Part shown: positions 45,398-56,945 of the stretch, in pieces | Numbering within the stretch: position 1 is the stretch's first letter | How the letters are laid out: every line of letters starts with the position of its first letter | NCBI GenBank assembly: GCA_033439795.1 | Contig: JAUTDP010000005.1 | Location: forward strand, 1,641,001 to 1,705,000 | DNA from: Sordaria brevicollis | Lineage: Eukaryota > Ascomycota > Sordariomycetes > Sordariales > Sordariaceae | Direction: 5' to 3' | DNA length: 64,000 bases | Position numbers and translations under genes: made by a program | Notes under the pieces: model-generated | The model's database searches: none | The model's input: only the letters and a program-made list of their open reading frames with translations | Told to the model about the DNA's origin: nothing

Positions 45398-48311
45398 TTG
45401 ACGCTACTGCTTTTCTTCAGTTTCGCAGTCAGTCGGTTGATAACCTCCAGGCTTGGCTTACCATTCAACGCTAGCTGTTACTGTGGTGTCTTCAGTCAGG
45501 AACATACAGAAGAAGCGCACTCTTGCTGCTGCTGTTGCTACTGAGCTTTCTTGGCATGGTAAATGCGTTCTTTCTTGTCCGCAAATGACACTGGTAGGCA
45601 CGGCAGGCTTATCAGGCCTTCCCGATCCCTCTTTTTCTTGCTGCGGCATGCATATCTCGTCCAGATCAAGGGGGGGTGGGCTGGCATAGGTACAGCTCCC
45701 ATGCATACATCATCTCAATCTTGGACTGCTGGACCGGTCTCTCCCTAGCCGAAACTTTTAGTCGAGTGCAAGGCTACCGGTTGGAACCAGATCAGGTACA
45801 TGAAGGGGGGCTTTGGTAACAGTTGTGTGCACACACAGCTTCATGCCCTGGAGGCGTGATTGGGGCAGGGCAGGAAGACGGGTGGAAAGGGGCCATGGTG
45901 TTTTTAATGAAGAAGAACACCTCCGTTTGTTGCGAATGTTTTAAATGATGGTTCATGTCTTGACGCTAGAGATACCATCCTATTATCCTTCTGGCTTTTG
46001 TTTTCCTCATTATTGTCGGTATATAGAGACTCAAAACTTGTACGCTTTGAGATGTACCTAGGTAGATATTCCCAGACCTATATCGATGCTGTAATTCATG
46101 GCTCTGTCAGACGAAGTTGTCTCTTTTGTGTCGGTGAGGTCTTTCGAAGCTCGTAACAGTTGACAGGAGAACATCATGGTCCATCATTCTGGAGCAATCC
46201 GAGTGGTCAGAGTGAATGCCAAGGTGCGTGAAGCTGGAGCTGCAAGTTTCCACTTTTGGAGATGCAGATCCCCCAGAACGAGCCGGTGGATCCAGGGGGT
46301 CTACATACTGTACTATCGATATCTACTGTGTGCATGTGAGGTTGATGATACTGTAAGCGGTGATGACGGAGCGAGGAGTGGTCCCCGTTGAAGCAAGCCC
46401 TTTTGAGTTTTCTTTTTGTTATGAGACGAGGGAACTCCTTACAAGAGTTCGCAGGCTTCGATAATAGCTTGAGATAATCCCCAAACTTGGCAGACATGTT
46501 TCTTCGGTGGAAGAAGGTACATGGACGAAGAACGGCTTGCCCAGAATACGTGGCACTGTAGGCAATCCAGACTGCCGGGGTCCATCAAGATAGCACACTC
46601 CAGTCTCGTCGTCACAGGCTCACAGCTCGGAGTGCCCCTCCATCTCTGATGGCAGAACGTCTTTTTTAAAAGCCATGCATCCCGTATGTTGAGAGTGTGC
46701 AATCGGTACGTACGAAAGCTGGCTTGCGCCCTTTGACGTTGCTACAGCTTTCTTTGTTGAGTCGTTCAGAGCGAGGCGAATCTCCTTTCAGCAGACCCCT
46801 CATGGGAGTCGTCCAAAGGGAGCCACTCATCTGCCTAAGACCAGGGACCGACCCGAGCAAGACCCCACCATTGACGACCAACGGTGAAGGCCTCCATTCG
46901 TGACGTTAACACGTCTCTGTGGGAACGGGCCGCTCTTTGTGATAGCTGGACTAACAATCTTTAACATTCTCCCTGTCTTGCATGGCACCGGACGGAACAC
47001 GTACCTACACAGTATCTCCAGCTGGAGAGCTCAGTTGTCGGGGCCTTACGGAAATGGGTCAACATCTTCCTGCAGAATGTGAGGCAGGCTGAACGCCGCA
47101 ACACAGAGCAAAAGGTGACTTCATTGAACGAAAGAGGATGTGGACGGCGGCGCAGTGGTTCCGCAAAGCCCGTTGCTGCCCAGACCAGCACCATTACACT
47201 CCTAAACAGCCCGTTACTGGCTGATTTGAACCAGTAGAAATTCAGTAAGTAGACGGGGGGGTGCTCTCTCACAGACCGTATCACACCTCTCTCCCATGCT
47301 CCAACCGCACCACCGCTTCTTTCTCCCTTCCACCACACTTCTACCGACCCAACCGTTATTCATATTACCTCGTCCTTTGAGCCATATTTCGTGACTCTCC
47401 TCCCCGTCACCGACCCAAAACTTCCTCTGCTCCCGTTTGTCCTTCTCGTCGTGCCTCCTCCCGACGTCCAGAAGTGCAGTAACTTCCTGTTCGAGTCGTC
47501 TCTATCGGCTCCCCACTAAATATCATCCGACAAGATAGGACTCGTAGAGCGTCCAAATAATATACCACAGTCACTCACCAGCCTGCCTTGGGCTGTCACC
47601 GAATAAATCCGAGGCTTCCAGGTCGAGCTGTGGCCATCTGAAACCGTCCCGCTTTCGTTGCAGAAAGAGGGCAGTTGTGCTGCTGAGCTCCTTCCCCCAC
47701 TTTGGCCTTGCAGGCGCCTGCCGTGTGTAAGTAGGCAACGAGCTCACCCATTCATATCCCCGCCATATCTTTCAGGCGGAAGGAGGGGAAGGCAACTTCC
47801 ACCATTACATCCATCCCTCATCCGCAAGTACGACCAACGAGGAATTTGGACTGTTGCCAGCCCTCAAGAAATTCAGATCAACGGAAACCAGAATTAACCT
47901 GGTTGTTCTCGTTAGTAATTTCTTCACTTTCCGTCGAGTTCGATTCGGTCAGTTTGCTCTGTCTGGACCGCACGCTCTTGCCATCATTCAACCAACCGAA
48001 TCTGTTTCCGTCGCTGGATCAGGCTCGCTTTGATCTGACAACCATCTACCCTCCCCCCCATTCCATTACCGAACCCCTCCTTCCCTTGCTCCTTCCACCT
48101 TCTCCCTACAGCTCGATCAACACATTCGACTTCTTCTTTCCGTCTATACTACCAAGTCGACTTCTCATCTCCTTCCTTTCCAGCTGGAAGATTGTACATT
48201 TGTGATCACATCATAAGATTACATCACTCGAGCAATTGTCATCAATTACATCTGCATTTTCGGGAAGCACCTCGAGTAATGCTGCCTGCTAACTGACATT
48301 TGAACCACGTT
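45398..48311. other. Intergenic region between the phosducin-like gene and the single-TM protein gene
   Basis: About 2.9 kb. No gene or RNA found. Pyrimidine-rich sequence from about 47280 to 48230 suggests a long promoter and leader for the downstream gene. Confidence 0.5.
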
Positions 48312-50987
48312 ATGGAATCGCAGGCAGACAATCCCACGAGCACATCGGATACCGCAGCTAACCAGCCGGTATCTTTGCCAGCTACACTGTCCGAAAGAAA
48401 ACTCTCTTCCTCAACTCCGGCCTTTCTCTTTCCAAGACCTCAAGGCAACGAAAAACTAGCAAGCTGGGTCTCAAACAGCTCGCCTGATATTCGACAGAAT
48501 CCCACCATCATGTCCGACACGGGAGATATGGCCGATTCGGCCTACGAGATGATTGGCGCTCACCCCGAATTCAGCAGCCAAGATGCTCCCTCTAGCAGTC
48601 AAGAAGATGCTTTGTCTGAAAGCATCAGCTCCCTTCCACCACATCCTTCCGACGATGTTCGCAGTTTGGATGGTTCCGAGGACCAGTTCACAACCGAGTC
48701 GGATGACGAACGGGAGGAGGAAGACGAACCAACTGGCCCTGACAATGGCGAGGAATTAAGCTCCTCTCGTGCTTCCTCAATCAAGTACACGGATCAATCA
48801 CTAGAGTCTCCATCATCGAGTGTCCCGGCGAAACCCTTGCACTATGGCTCGGTGACCTCCATTCCCGATACATCAAAGTCTATCGAGTTTCAGGAAGCAG
48901 TCAGCGACGCCGTCGACAGTTCGCTCGTCTTCGTTCGACATGCGATCAAGGAGTTGACGGGCCACGAGGCCGAGTCGCTGGGCAAATCACTGGATATTAC
49001 TGAACCACCCCGGTCCATGTCGGTCTCACTGCGCCAGACCATGTCACAGGCCTGCCTTTCAACCGAGGAGCCTTTGCGGGTGCTATATACGGGTTCGGCA
49101 GCAGCACAAAGAGACATTCTCCTCAAGGTTTCATCTGCTATCTGGGTCTCGCCGAAGGACGGCCATAAGGAGGACGGCCAATTCATGAGACATCGGGAAG
49201 GAGTTTACAACATTGTGCCCATCTCTTCGTTTGGGACTGTTCCGGAACTGGACCTTATGGAAGCTTCAAGTTATCAAATCAAAGTTGAACATTGCACCTC
49301 AGCTACTGCCTCACCGCTGACAGATGGACCTGTCCACGGGCCTGATACGATTTACTCAGTTACTATTGAGCACGAGCGGACGTACACTTCAAGCCCCGCG
49401 CGCTTCGGCCCAGCCGCTCTTGACCCTCATTGGGATGTTCCTCACCTTGCCATCTTCTACTGCTCGGAAAATGCAGATGATGAAGACCAGAAGACCCGAG
49501 AGGCCGCATGGGGGTTCACCAAACGCCACAACATCCCGTCCATCTTCATTTCTGAGCATCTGCGCATCGACAAGCAATCAGTTGCTTATTGGAGCAAGTA
49601 TCTCAACAAGCACGCTATTCACATCTCACTTGAGTCCAGCGATCCCAAGAAGACTATGGTCCCTCGACTATTGCCTGTTGACCTGGAGTCTTTCACCAAC
49701 CTCAATGCTTGGCAGATGAACCGGAACATTGCCCATCTGACCGGCCTGGCCGACCTCAAGGGGTCTGCAACGCAACACGCGTCGGACACGAAAGACAATA
49801 AGTGGTGGCAGAAATTTACCGCTTCAGGAAGGTCTCGAGCTCGAGTATTGGACGTAGCTGTCTTCACCATCCTTCTGCCCGTCTTAGTTGCGCTTTTGGG
49901 CCAACTCTTTTCGAGTTACCTCGGATCACTTCCAGCGCACCCCGGCGAATCATCGCGAGCAATGCAAGGTCCGGCAGTCATCGAGACAAGTCCGGTACTT
50001 CCGTCAACAGTGTCTGTTAAAATCACACACACATCAACGGCAACAGTTGTTATAAATGTCACCTCCACCCAGACGGTCCAGGCCACACCGTCGACAAAGC
50101 CAAAGCCACCAGTTAGTAGCCTGGCCTCGGCGTTATCATATGCTGGTCTGCTGTTGGACAGGCCCTCCAATACCCCGGCTGACGCCCAGCCGCAGAAAAC
50201 AACATGCTCAGTGCGGATCAACCGTCCGAATGAATTGCTGGTTGTGATACCCTCTGATAGCAAGGCCATGTGGTTAGCAAAAGGTGCAATCGACATTGAT
50301 GTTTTCCAAGGGGAGGAGCGTCTGAAGACCAAGCTCTCTTCTGTGGACGAAGGCATCCTGGTTGAATTGCCGGTCAAGCAGGCTCAAGGCCGCTTCAACG
50401 TCTCAGTCATTAGCAACCGCAGGCCAAAGATGAACGAGACATTTGAAGTAGACTTCGGCAAGCCCGCGATTATAGAAGCGTTTGAGGCCGGAAAATTGCT
50501 GCTACAAGACTTCACCAATGTTCTTTCAGCGGCGAAGAAGGAAGCGGTACACCTTGGATCGACTCGAATTGCTGAAACGCGCGATGCTGCCCGGAACACC
50601 TGCGAGAAAGTAGCTAAGAAGCTCACAACTACCGTGTCGACAGAAAATTTCGCTAAACTGAGGAAGAAGATGGATGATAAGGTCCAACAACTCGAGGTGT
50701 CCGTTGTCAAGGCACAAATCAAGTCCAAGCTAGTATGGCTCAAGTTGCGAGGAACCCGAGAAGAATACAACGAATACCTCGCCAACGCAACCCGTTTTGT
50801 TCACGAGTATGAGGCTATGCGTCAACAGAAGAATACGGAGAAGCTCCGCGACGATGCTGTCTCAGATAAACCGCTCGGATTTTTGGGGAGATTCCGCCAA
50901 GGGTTGAAGGACAAGCAGGAGAAGCAGGGCCAGAACTCGCAAGGACGGAACAAGGGCGGCGACATGCTGTGGAGGCTGATGGGATGA
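48312..50987 (+). CDS. 891-residue protein of unknown function with one membrane segment
   Basis: Single exon, start MESQADNPTSTSD. I do not recognise the family. Residues 1-190 are Ser/Thr/Asp/Glu-rich and disordered (DDEREEEDEPTGPDNGEELSSSRAS). A predicted folded region follows (about 190-500: QEAVSDAVDSSLVFVRHAIKEL, LRVLYTGSAAAQRDILLKVSSAIW, HLAIFYCSEN, KRHNIPSIFISEHLRIDKQ). One strongly hydrophobic helix lies at about 513-537 (DVAVFTILLPVLVALLGQLF), followed by a Thr/Val-rich stretch with N-glycosylation sequons (INVTST) and a second domain (QKTTCSVRINRPNELLVVIP onward). The end is basic and coiled (EKVAKKLTTTVSTENFAKLRKKMDDK). Without a signal peptide it would be a type II or tail-side anchored protein, so the second half may face a lumen. 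The central region vaguely suggests a nucleotide- or Rossmann-like fold, but no motif supports a function. Confidence 0.8.
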   Translation: MESQADNPTSTSDTAANQPVSLPATLSERKLSSSTPAFLFPRPQGNEKLASWVSNSSPDIRQNPTIMSDTGDMADSAYEMIGAHPEFSSQDAPSSSQEDALSESISSLPPHPSDDVRSLDGSEDQFTTESDDEREEEDEPTGPDNGEELSSSRASSIKYTDQSLESPSSSVPAKPLHYGSVTSIPDTSKSIEFQEAVSDAVDSSLVFVRHAIKELTGHEAESLGKSLDITEPPRSMSVSLRQTMSQACLSTEEPLRVLYTGSAAAQRDILLKVSSAIWVSPKDGHKEDGQFMRHREGVYNIVPISSFGTVPELDLMEASSYQIKVEHCTSATASPLTDGPVHGPDTIYSVTIEHERTYTSSPARFGPAALDPHWDVPHLAIFYCSENADDEDQKTREAAWGFTKRHNIPSIFISEHLRIDKQSVAYWSKYLNKHAIHISLESSDPKKTMVPRLLPVDLESFTNLNAWQMNRNIAHLTGLADLKGSATQHASDTKDNKWWQKFTASGRSRARVLDVAVFTILLPVLVALLGQLFSSYLGSLPAHPGESSRAMQGPAVIETSPVLPSTVSVKITHTSTATVVINVTSTQTVQATPSTKPKPPVSSLASALSYAGLLLDRPSNTPADAQPQKTTCSVRINRPNELLVVIPSDSKAMWLAKGAIDIDVFQGEERLKTKLSSVDEGILVELPVKQAQGRFNVSVISNRRPKMNETFEVDFGKPAIIEAFEAGKLLLQDFTNVLSAAKKEAVHLGSTRIAETRDAARNTCEKVAKKLTTTVSTENFAKLRKKMDDKVQQLEVSVVKAQIKSKLVWLKLRGTREEYNEYLANATRFVHEYEAMRQQKNTEKLRDDAVSDKPLGFLGRFRQGLKDKQEKQGQNSQGRNKGGDMLWRLMG

Positions 50988-52745
50988 ATCTGAGACCAGG
51001 ACTGCTTTTAATCACCTTTTGCCTGTTTTGTTTTCCCGCAAGTTGTTATACATTTCTCGTTTCGGTGGGCTATTTCGGAAATCATAGGGTTTTAGGGAGG
51101 CGTCGATACACACCAGGGCACTCGGGATCACAACAAGGAGCTCGGGGGGACTGGATTGGAGTTTTACAATGATTGTTAGGGTGTATATGATGGGTTCTGA
51201 GCGATTCATGGGAATTGTAGGTAGGCAACCATAACATCTTTTTGTCATTTTCACACAAACGAGGTATTGCAGATCAAATCGAATCCCTTCGCTGGTTTTC
51301 AAAATCTGTTGTTTGAACGTGTGAAAATGACACTTGAATTATTCGAAGTGACAGAGTGAAATTGTTGATCACCGTCAATACGTTCGTAGTAGCGAGGCCA
51401 GGTGAAGATGGCGATACCTACCCATCTCAGGTCGTGGTGGTGAAGTACGTATTGCCGTTGCGCTTCACGACAGGAACAGAGGCAGCAAGCGACTGACGCA
51501 CGGACGCTTGCACGACAGCCTCTGGTGAGCCTGAAGAAGACAGGGCATCAAAATCTCGACCCAATCAGCGGATGTGGTTGGGACCTTTGGGTTTCGTTTG
51601 TTGATCATTTGGGAAGTAAGCTCAGCTGCCAGGGCGACTGGATGGAGGACGACATTGGGCGAAGGCTAGGCAGGTGTGGTGGGATGGCAGATGGAAGCGC
51701 GGAGGAGGACCTTTCGGGACCGTTTGAGATGAGGGATGGGAGGGAGGGGCAATCTTTTGGATTCCATTCTGGCCTACCTCCACCCGCCCTGACCCTGACC
51801 CTGACTTCTGTGGTGAGTGAGAGTGGGTTGCGACTTGCCCGCCTCGACCTGAGCCCACCCCAGGCGCCAGGCGGAACTCTGAGAGGAAGTGAGAACCCAC
51901 TCTGCAACGCGAGCAGAGAGCTACATACGGCGCTGATAACCATCCAAACCCATTCCCCGGCTCCTCTTTAAACGTTTTCCCATTCTCTCTAACACATCGC
52001 ATTCCCTCAACCCCCCAAAAGTCTGCCGAACGAGTTTAACTTCTGGATTTAACAGTATCCGGTACGTATGTCTCCAGCCTGTTTTTTGCGCCTTTCTTTT
52101 ATTGCCGCGCAAACGCTTCGACGTTCCTTTGCTAGGCAGTGTCGGTTTCTTCTTTTCTTCGCTGTTGTGTCTCTACCTTATCCGTGCAGGCATCCAAACC
52201 ATCCAAACCTCCCCGCACATAGTCACCCCGCTTCAAATCTCTGAATGCTGCTGGGTGTGGTCGCTGGCGCTGCACCGCTCGCTCGGTCGCAGAAAAACAG
52301 ACAGGCACCCAGAGAGAGAGACAGAGATAGAAAAGAGAGGGAGGCACCGACAAGACGAGACCAGGCAAGAAGAAACCCTGCCTTGATGACCCCTCGTCAT
52401 GTTGCGCGCCTACGGGTACCACCACCAAGTCGGACAAGCCAGTCAGGATAGCTCAGCGGCAACAATGGGATGGGAATGGTCGGAGTTGCTCTCTGTCTCT
52501 CTTCTCTCTGCCCCTTCCGCGGGGAGTGGTTGGTGGTTCATGATGCCTATGAATAATTAGGGAGGGGAGCACAACGAAGAAAACGCCGATTTGCGAAGCT
52601 TTCTATCGTCCAGCGTTCTCTTGTTGTTGATGGATACCACCGAATAACAGTATTCTAACTTGCTTCTATTTCTTCTCTCTAGTTAAACCAAGCCAACAAC
52701 CACTAGATCAGATACCCGATACCCAACCCAAAACCGTCTATCAAA
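50988..52745. other. Intergenic region and leader of the RanBP1 gene
   Basis: About 1.8 kb without a supported gene. A donor-like GTACGTATGT at 52061 and an acceptor-like CTCTCTAG ending at 52682 could bound a 5' leader intron of the RanBP1 gene, but this rests only on splice-site resemblance. A GA-rich tract lies near 52310-52345. Confidence 0.45.
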
Positions 52746-53823
52746 ATGTCCGACAACGAGAACAAGCCCGTCGAGGAGGTCAAGCCTGAGGCTCCTGCCG
52801 CCGCTGAGGAGGTATGTTCCGCCTTCCTTGCCTGCAAACGAACACTATTGCGATTCGAGACGTCGACTAGGAACAGTCGGGAGGGGTGGCAAAGGAGTCG
52901 CGTTTCTGTCTGCCTTGGATGATGTTTATCGGATGGGTGTCGCAAGCTGGAAATATCGAGTTTCTTTGCCGGGCAGACAGGACTGCGATCTCTCGCAGTG
53001 TTTCCTCGTCATTTCGCAAAGCTGCACAATGTAGACACATCGCAGAAGGCTAACTCTATGGCCCTTTACAGACCAAGACCGAGGAGAAGCCCGCTGCTTT
53101 CTCCAGCTCTTCCGTTTTCTCCATGTTCGGCGGTGGTGCCAAGAAGGAGAAGAAGGAGGATGAGGAGCGCGGCGACAACTCCGGCAGCGCCAAGGCCCAG
53201 CGTGAGGCCGCTGCTGCTGCCGCTGCCGAGAAGGGCGAAGATGACGAGGCCCCCGAGTCTGAGGATGTCCACTTCGAGCCCGTTATCCACCTTACCGAGA
53301 AAGTCGAGACCAAGACCAACGAGGAGTCTGAGGAGCAGGTCTTCAAGATGCGCGCCAAGCTCTTCAAGTTCGTCAAGGAGTCCAGCGAATGGAAGGAGCG
53401 CGGTACCGGTGACGTCCGTCTCCTTAAGCACTTCGAGAACGGCAAGACCCGTCTCGTCATGCGCCGCGACAAGACCCTCAAGGTCTGCGCCAACCACTAC
53501 AGTACGGATTACCCCGCTCCCGTTATACGTTGATACAAGTGCGCCTTGCTGACAAAGAAATTCTACTAGTCGTCCCTGAGATGAAGCTCTCCCCCAACGT
53601 CGGCTCTGACCGCAGCTGGGTGTGGAACGCCGCTGCGGATGTTTCCGAGGGCGAGCCTGAGGCCGTCACCCTCGCTATCCGCTTTGCCAATTCCGACAAC
53701 GCCAACGCTTTCAAGGATGCCTTCATCAAGGCCCAGAAGGAGAACGAGGCTCTTTTCAAGGCCGCCGAGGCCGCCGATGAGAAGAAGGAGGACGAGAAGG
53801 ATGCCGAGGAGAAGGCCGAGTAG
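52746..53823 (+). CDS. yrb1: Ran-specific GTPase-activating cofactor RanBP1/Yrb1
   Basis: Three exons, 52746-52811, 53072-53501 and 53570-53823, encode 249 residues. RanBP1 binds RanGTP in the cytosol and helps RanGAP dismantle export complexes. An acidic N-terminus and a low-complexity segment ([19 protein letters not shown], then an Ala-rich run) precede the Ran-binding domain: [101 protein letters not shown] and [27 protein letters not shown] and RSWVW are the key Ran-contact blocks. The tail is Lys/Glu-rich ([15 protein letters not shown]). The introns (260 and 68 bases) are GT-AG; the second (GTACGG to ACTAG) splits the Ile codon of NHY|IVPEM. Confidence 0.95.
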
Positions 53824-54862
53824 ATTCTGGTCTAGTTTTGCACGAATTTTAAGTTGACTTTAGGGAATGCTCTCCATCCACCCTTTTGCTTTCCGTTTAT
53901 TGCCGGGTGTTAGACGGATGATGCAGTTATTATCTACATGGGATTAGGAGAGGGAATGAAGGAATGAGCGCTACAGAAGTTATGACGATGATGATTCCCT
54001 GGCTAGAAAGCTAGTACACGGACGGTGTGCAAGAAAGAAGAGAAAACGGGGCCGAAATATGCGACACGGAAGTACTTTTTGGGGCAGCGTTTGAGGAGAC
54101 CTCCCTCCGCACACCGATAAACAAACCAAGATGGCACTTTTACGGCTGGCTGGCAGCAGAAATGATGATGTGAGGGGTTGGTGTAAGGGATCTAGGTAAC
54201 CATCAGCTTAACCACCAGTTTTAGATAGAACAACATACTATGATTTACCCTGTGATGCATTCATTACCTTTTAAGGTTTTGGCAAAGCTTCCTGTGTGCC
54301 GATACCTCGGTACCGCCGTACCTTCCAACGGCTGCGAGCACGGCGGTCGACATCAGACGAATCTGAGGGACTGCCTAGCAGATGGACACCAAGCCGGTCT
54401 TGAAAGAAACGCGAAATACAGTATTTCGTTTGACCAGTCATCCGTGACGCGGTCTGCCGACGGTCTGCCGACGGTCGTCCTTTAAATCTGGTCGCACATT
54501 TGCGGTTGCGATTCGTCTCCTCACTACTTCACAACAACTCCGTGTCGGCTGCGCTCGTTCGTCAGCGATCTCTCATCACCGTCTCTCCTGGCGACGGAGA
54601 TTCACTCCTCGAAGCGATTCACGTCGTATCTACTATTGTTTCACAAAAAGCGCTTCAAAACTTCCATCGACACCTTTTCCTCTTCGAAAATATCAGATTT
54701 CGATCATCGCGACACCTCGTGAGAGTTGGTGATACCTTCATTCACCTAGGTGAGCTCACCTTGCCATTATCCACGGTGAGGGGTAAAGGGAAGCTGACTG
54801 CCCGCTTGCAGCACACTAGCCACAGCACTCACAGCGCTACACCTGCCTCACCGAGTGCGACA
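53824..54862. other. Intergenic region between RanBP1 and the Taf14-like gene
   Basis: About 1 kb. No gene seen. A short perfect direct repeat of GGTCTGCCGAC lies at about 54451-54473. Sequence from 54490 is C/T-rich leader. Confidence 0.5.
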
Positions 54863-56945
54863 ATGTTCAGCCACGATTACGGCCGGGGTTTAGAATATGG
54901 CGGCGCGGCGACGCCTCCGTTCGCGAATGATGAAGGTATGTCCCGCTTGTGAACCAACTTGATCAAAGAGCAATTGCACCGTGACCCAAGTTCCCAACCA
55001 CCATCCAAGTCGCATCAGCACCACCGTAACCACTCAGCAACAACACTTCCACCAAATTCCTTGCTTTGGACGCACTTCGGATTATTTTCAACCCACGGCC
55101 ACATCAAAAGAGGAGAAGCACTACCCCTCTTCACCACAATCGCGATATCGCATTCCCGGACCTTTCGATTCCACTTTGTCACTATTCCAATCTGTACTCG
55201 CTATATAGCTATCATTAGAAGCTACTATCCCCATCGTCATCCCTGGTTCTTCTCAACCGCCACGGCCCGCCCGCTGCCATCTGCCCCTCCGTAACGAAAC
55301 GAAACCTTGATCCGGGGCCCTTCTACCACCGCTACAACGCACACACCCGACTGCTTGTAGCAGCGCGACCGAATTGCGACAGACACATCCGCTCGCAGCA
55401 TACAACACAACTACTATAACACCATCGGACCCGGGCAATTCCCAGACAACCCCGGCGACACGCGCGCAATATTTCCATTGACCAGACAACTTTGCTCTCT
55501 TTCTAGAGCATAGAGTCTCCGAACGCCCACTGTTAAACTTGCTACCTGCCTGCTCGTTACTTCGAAGACTACTGAACCGAACGCCCTCCAACATTTGTCA
55601 TAGAGAGTGCTGTTCGAATATACAAGTTGAAAAAAGAAGAGTGTACGCAAGAACGCTAACCAAGCGAGCAAACTTATAATTTTTTTGGAAAGCAGAGGGC
55701 TTTTCCGAAGACGTCGTTCCTTCTAGTGCTGCTAGCAAGAGAAAGACCCCTGCTACCAGAAGGAATCCGAAGCGGGTTCCAGGCGCAAAGAACAAGATGA
55801 TCGTCGAGGTTAGTTTCTGTCATACTCCCAGTCAAGAGTTTAGGTTTTTGGGTTGATTGGCTTGGTGGTGTGCGCAAAGGGAGAAAGGGACGCTGGCTTC
55901 CCTACCAGTCAGGCCCGGCCCGGTGGACGGGAATATTTGCAGCACTGGGGCAGGGGGAACGGAAGGGCGTGGAAGAGGAGGGGATTGCGCGGTAGCCATC
56001 ATTGGGAATTAGGTTCGATAGGCTAACGCGGCTTTGTCACTACAGCGCAAGATCAAGGTTGTTACGGAACAACACAACATCAACAAGCCCGCTGCCCAGG
56101 AGGGCTATCCTATGAAGGAGTGGACGGTCGAACTCTACATTCTCGACCAAGATGGCAAGGAGAGACCCGCCAGGTGCTTCACCAAGGTGACCTACAACCT
56201 CCATCCTTCGTTCGCGAACCCTGTCCAGAGTGAGTAGACATCTCATCATGTTGTATCGCAAGAAGACAAAGATTGCTAACGACGTTGTGCGAATCCAGCT
56301 TTCAACGATCCCCCGTTCAAATGCACCAACGAGGGCTGGGGTGAGTTTGAAATGATTATCGACATGTACACCACCGAGAAGGGCGGCAAGATCTCGATCG
56401 CGCACGACCTGAACTTCCAGCAATCCGAGTACGAGAACATCCACACCATCACCTTCAAGAACCCGTCCCAGGCCCTTCAGCAGCTCCTGAGGGAGACGGG
56501 CCCCTTGCCCTCGGACGAGGAGCGCAAGCAGAAGAAGGCTGTCGACGGCGGCTCCAAGAAGAAGCGGCCTTATGACATCGAGCGCATGGCGGATGGCTTG
56601 ACGAAGCTGGGCGAGGATGATCTTCTGCAGGTCATTCAGATGATCCACGACCACAAGGATGATAACACTTATATCCAGAACAACCTCGACGGTAAGTTTC
56701 TCTTTCGCTCTAGCGAGCGCGTTACCACGGTCTTTGTGGAGGAAGCGAGTCGATCAGGCGCTAACCAAGGAACAATCAATAGCCGGCGAGTTCTCGGTCG
56801 ATCTTTACACCCTTCCTGATAACCTCATGAAGATGCTCTGGGATTTCCTGGTATATTTCCCCCCTTTCGCCTTCTCAATCGAACACCCCTTCTAAAGCCA
56901 CGTCGCTGATGTCCACAACAGGTCAAGGCCAATGTAGTCTCATAG
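54863..56945 (+). CDS. taf14: YEATS-domain protein, Taf14-like
   Basis: Six exons: 54863-54935, 55696-55808, 56046-56229, 56299-56691, 56783-56850 and 56922-56945, giving 284 residues. Yeast Taf14 reads acylated histone H3 through its YEATS domain and is shared by TFIID, TFIIF, SWI/SNF, INO80 and NuA3. After a short N-terminus (MFSHDYGRGLEYGG; SKRKTPATRRNPKRVPG), the YEATS domain covers about residues 62-150: RKIKVVTEQHNINK, GYPMKEWTVELYILDQDG, RCFTKVTYNLHPSFANP, FNDPPFKCTNEGWGEF, KISIAHDLNFQQSEYE. The C-terminal ET domain reads DIERMADGLTKLGEDDLLQVIQMIHDH, then GEFSVDLYTLPDNLMKMLWDFL. The ET domain distinguishes it from Yaf9. All introns are GT-AG; the first is 760 bases, exceptional for this gene, and exon 6 codes only VKANVVS. 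The start exon is supported by frame but depends on the long first intron. Confidence 0.9.
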
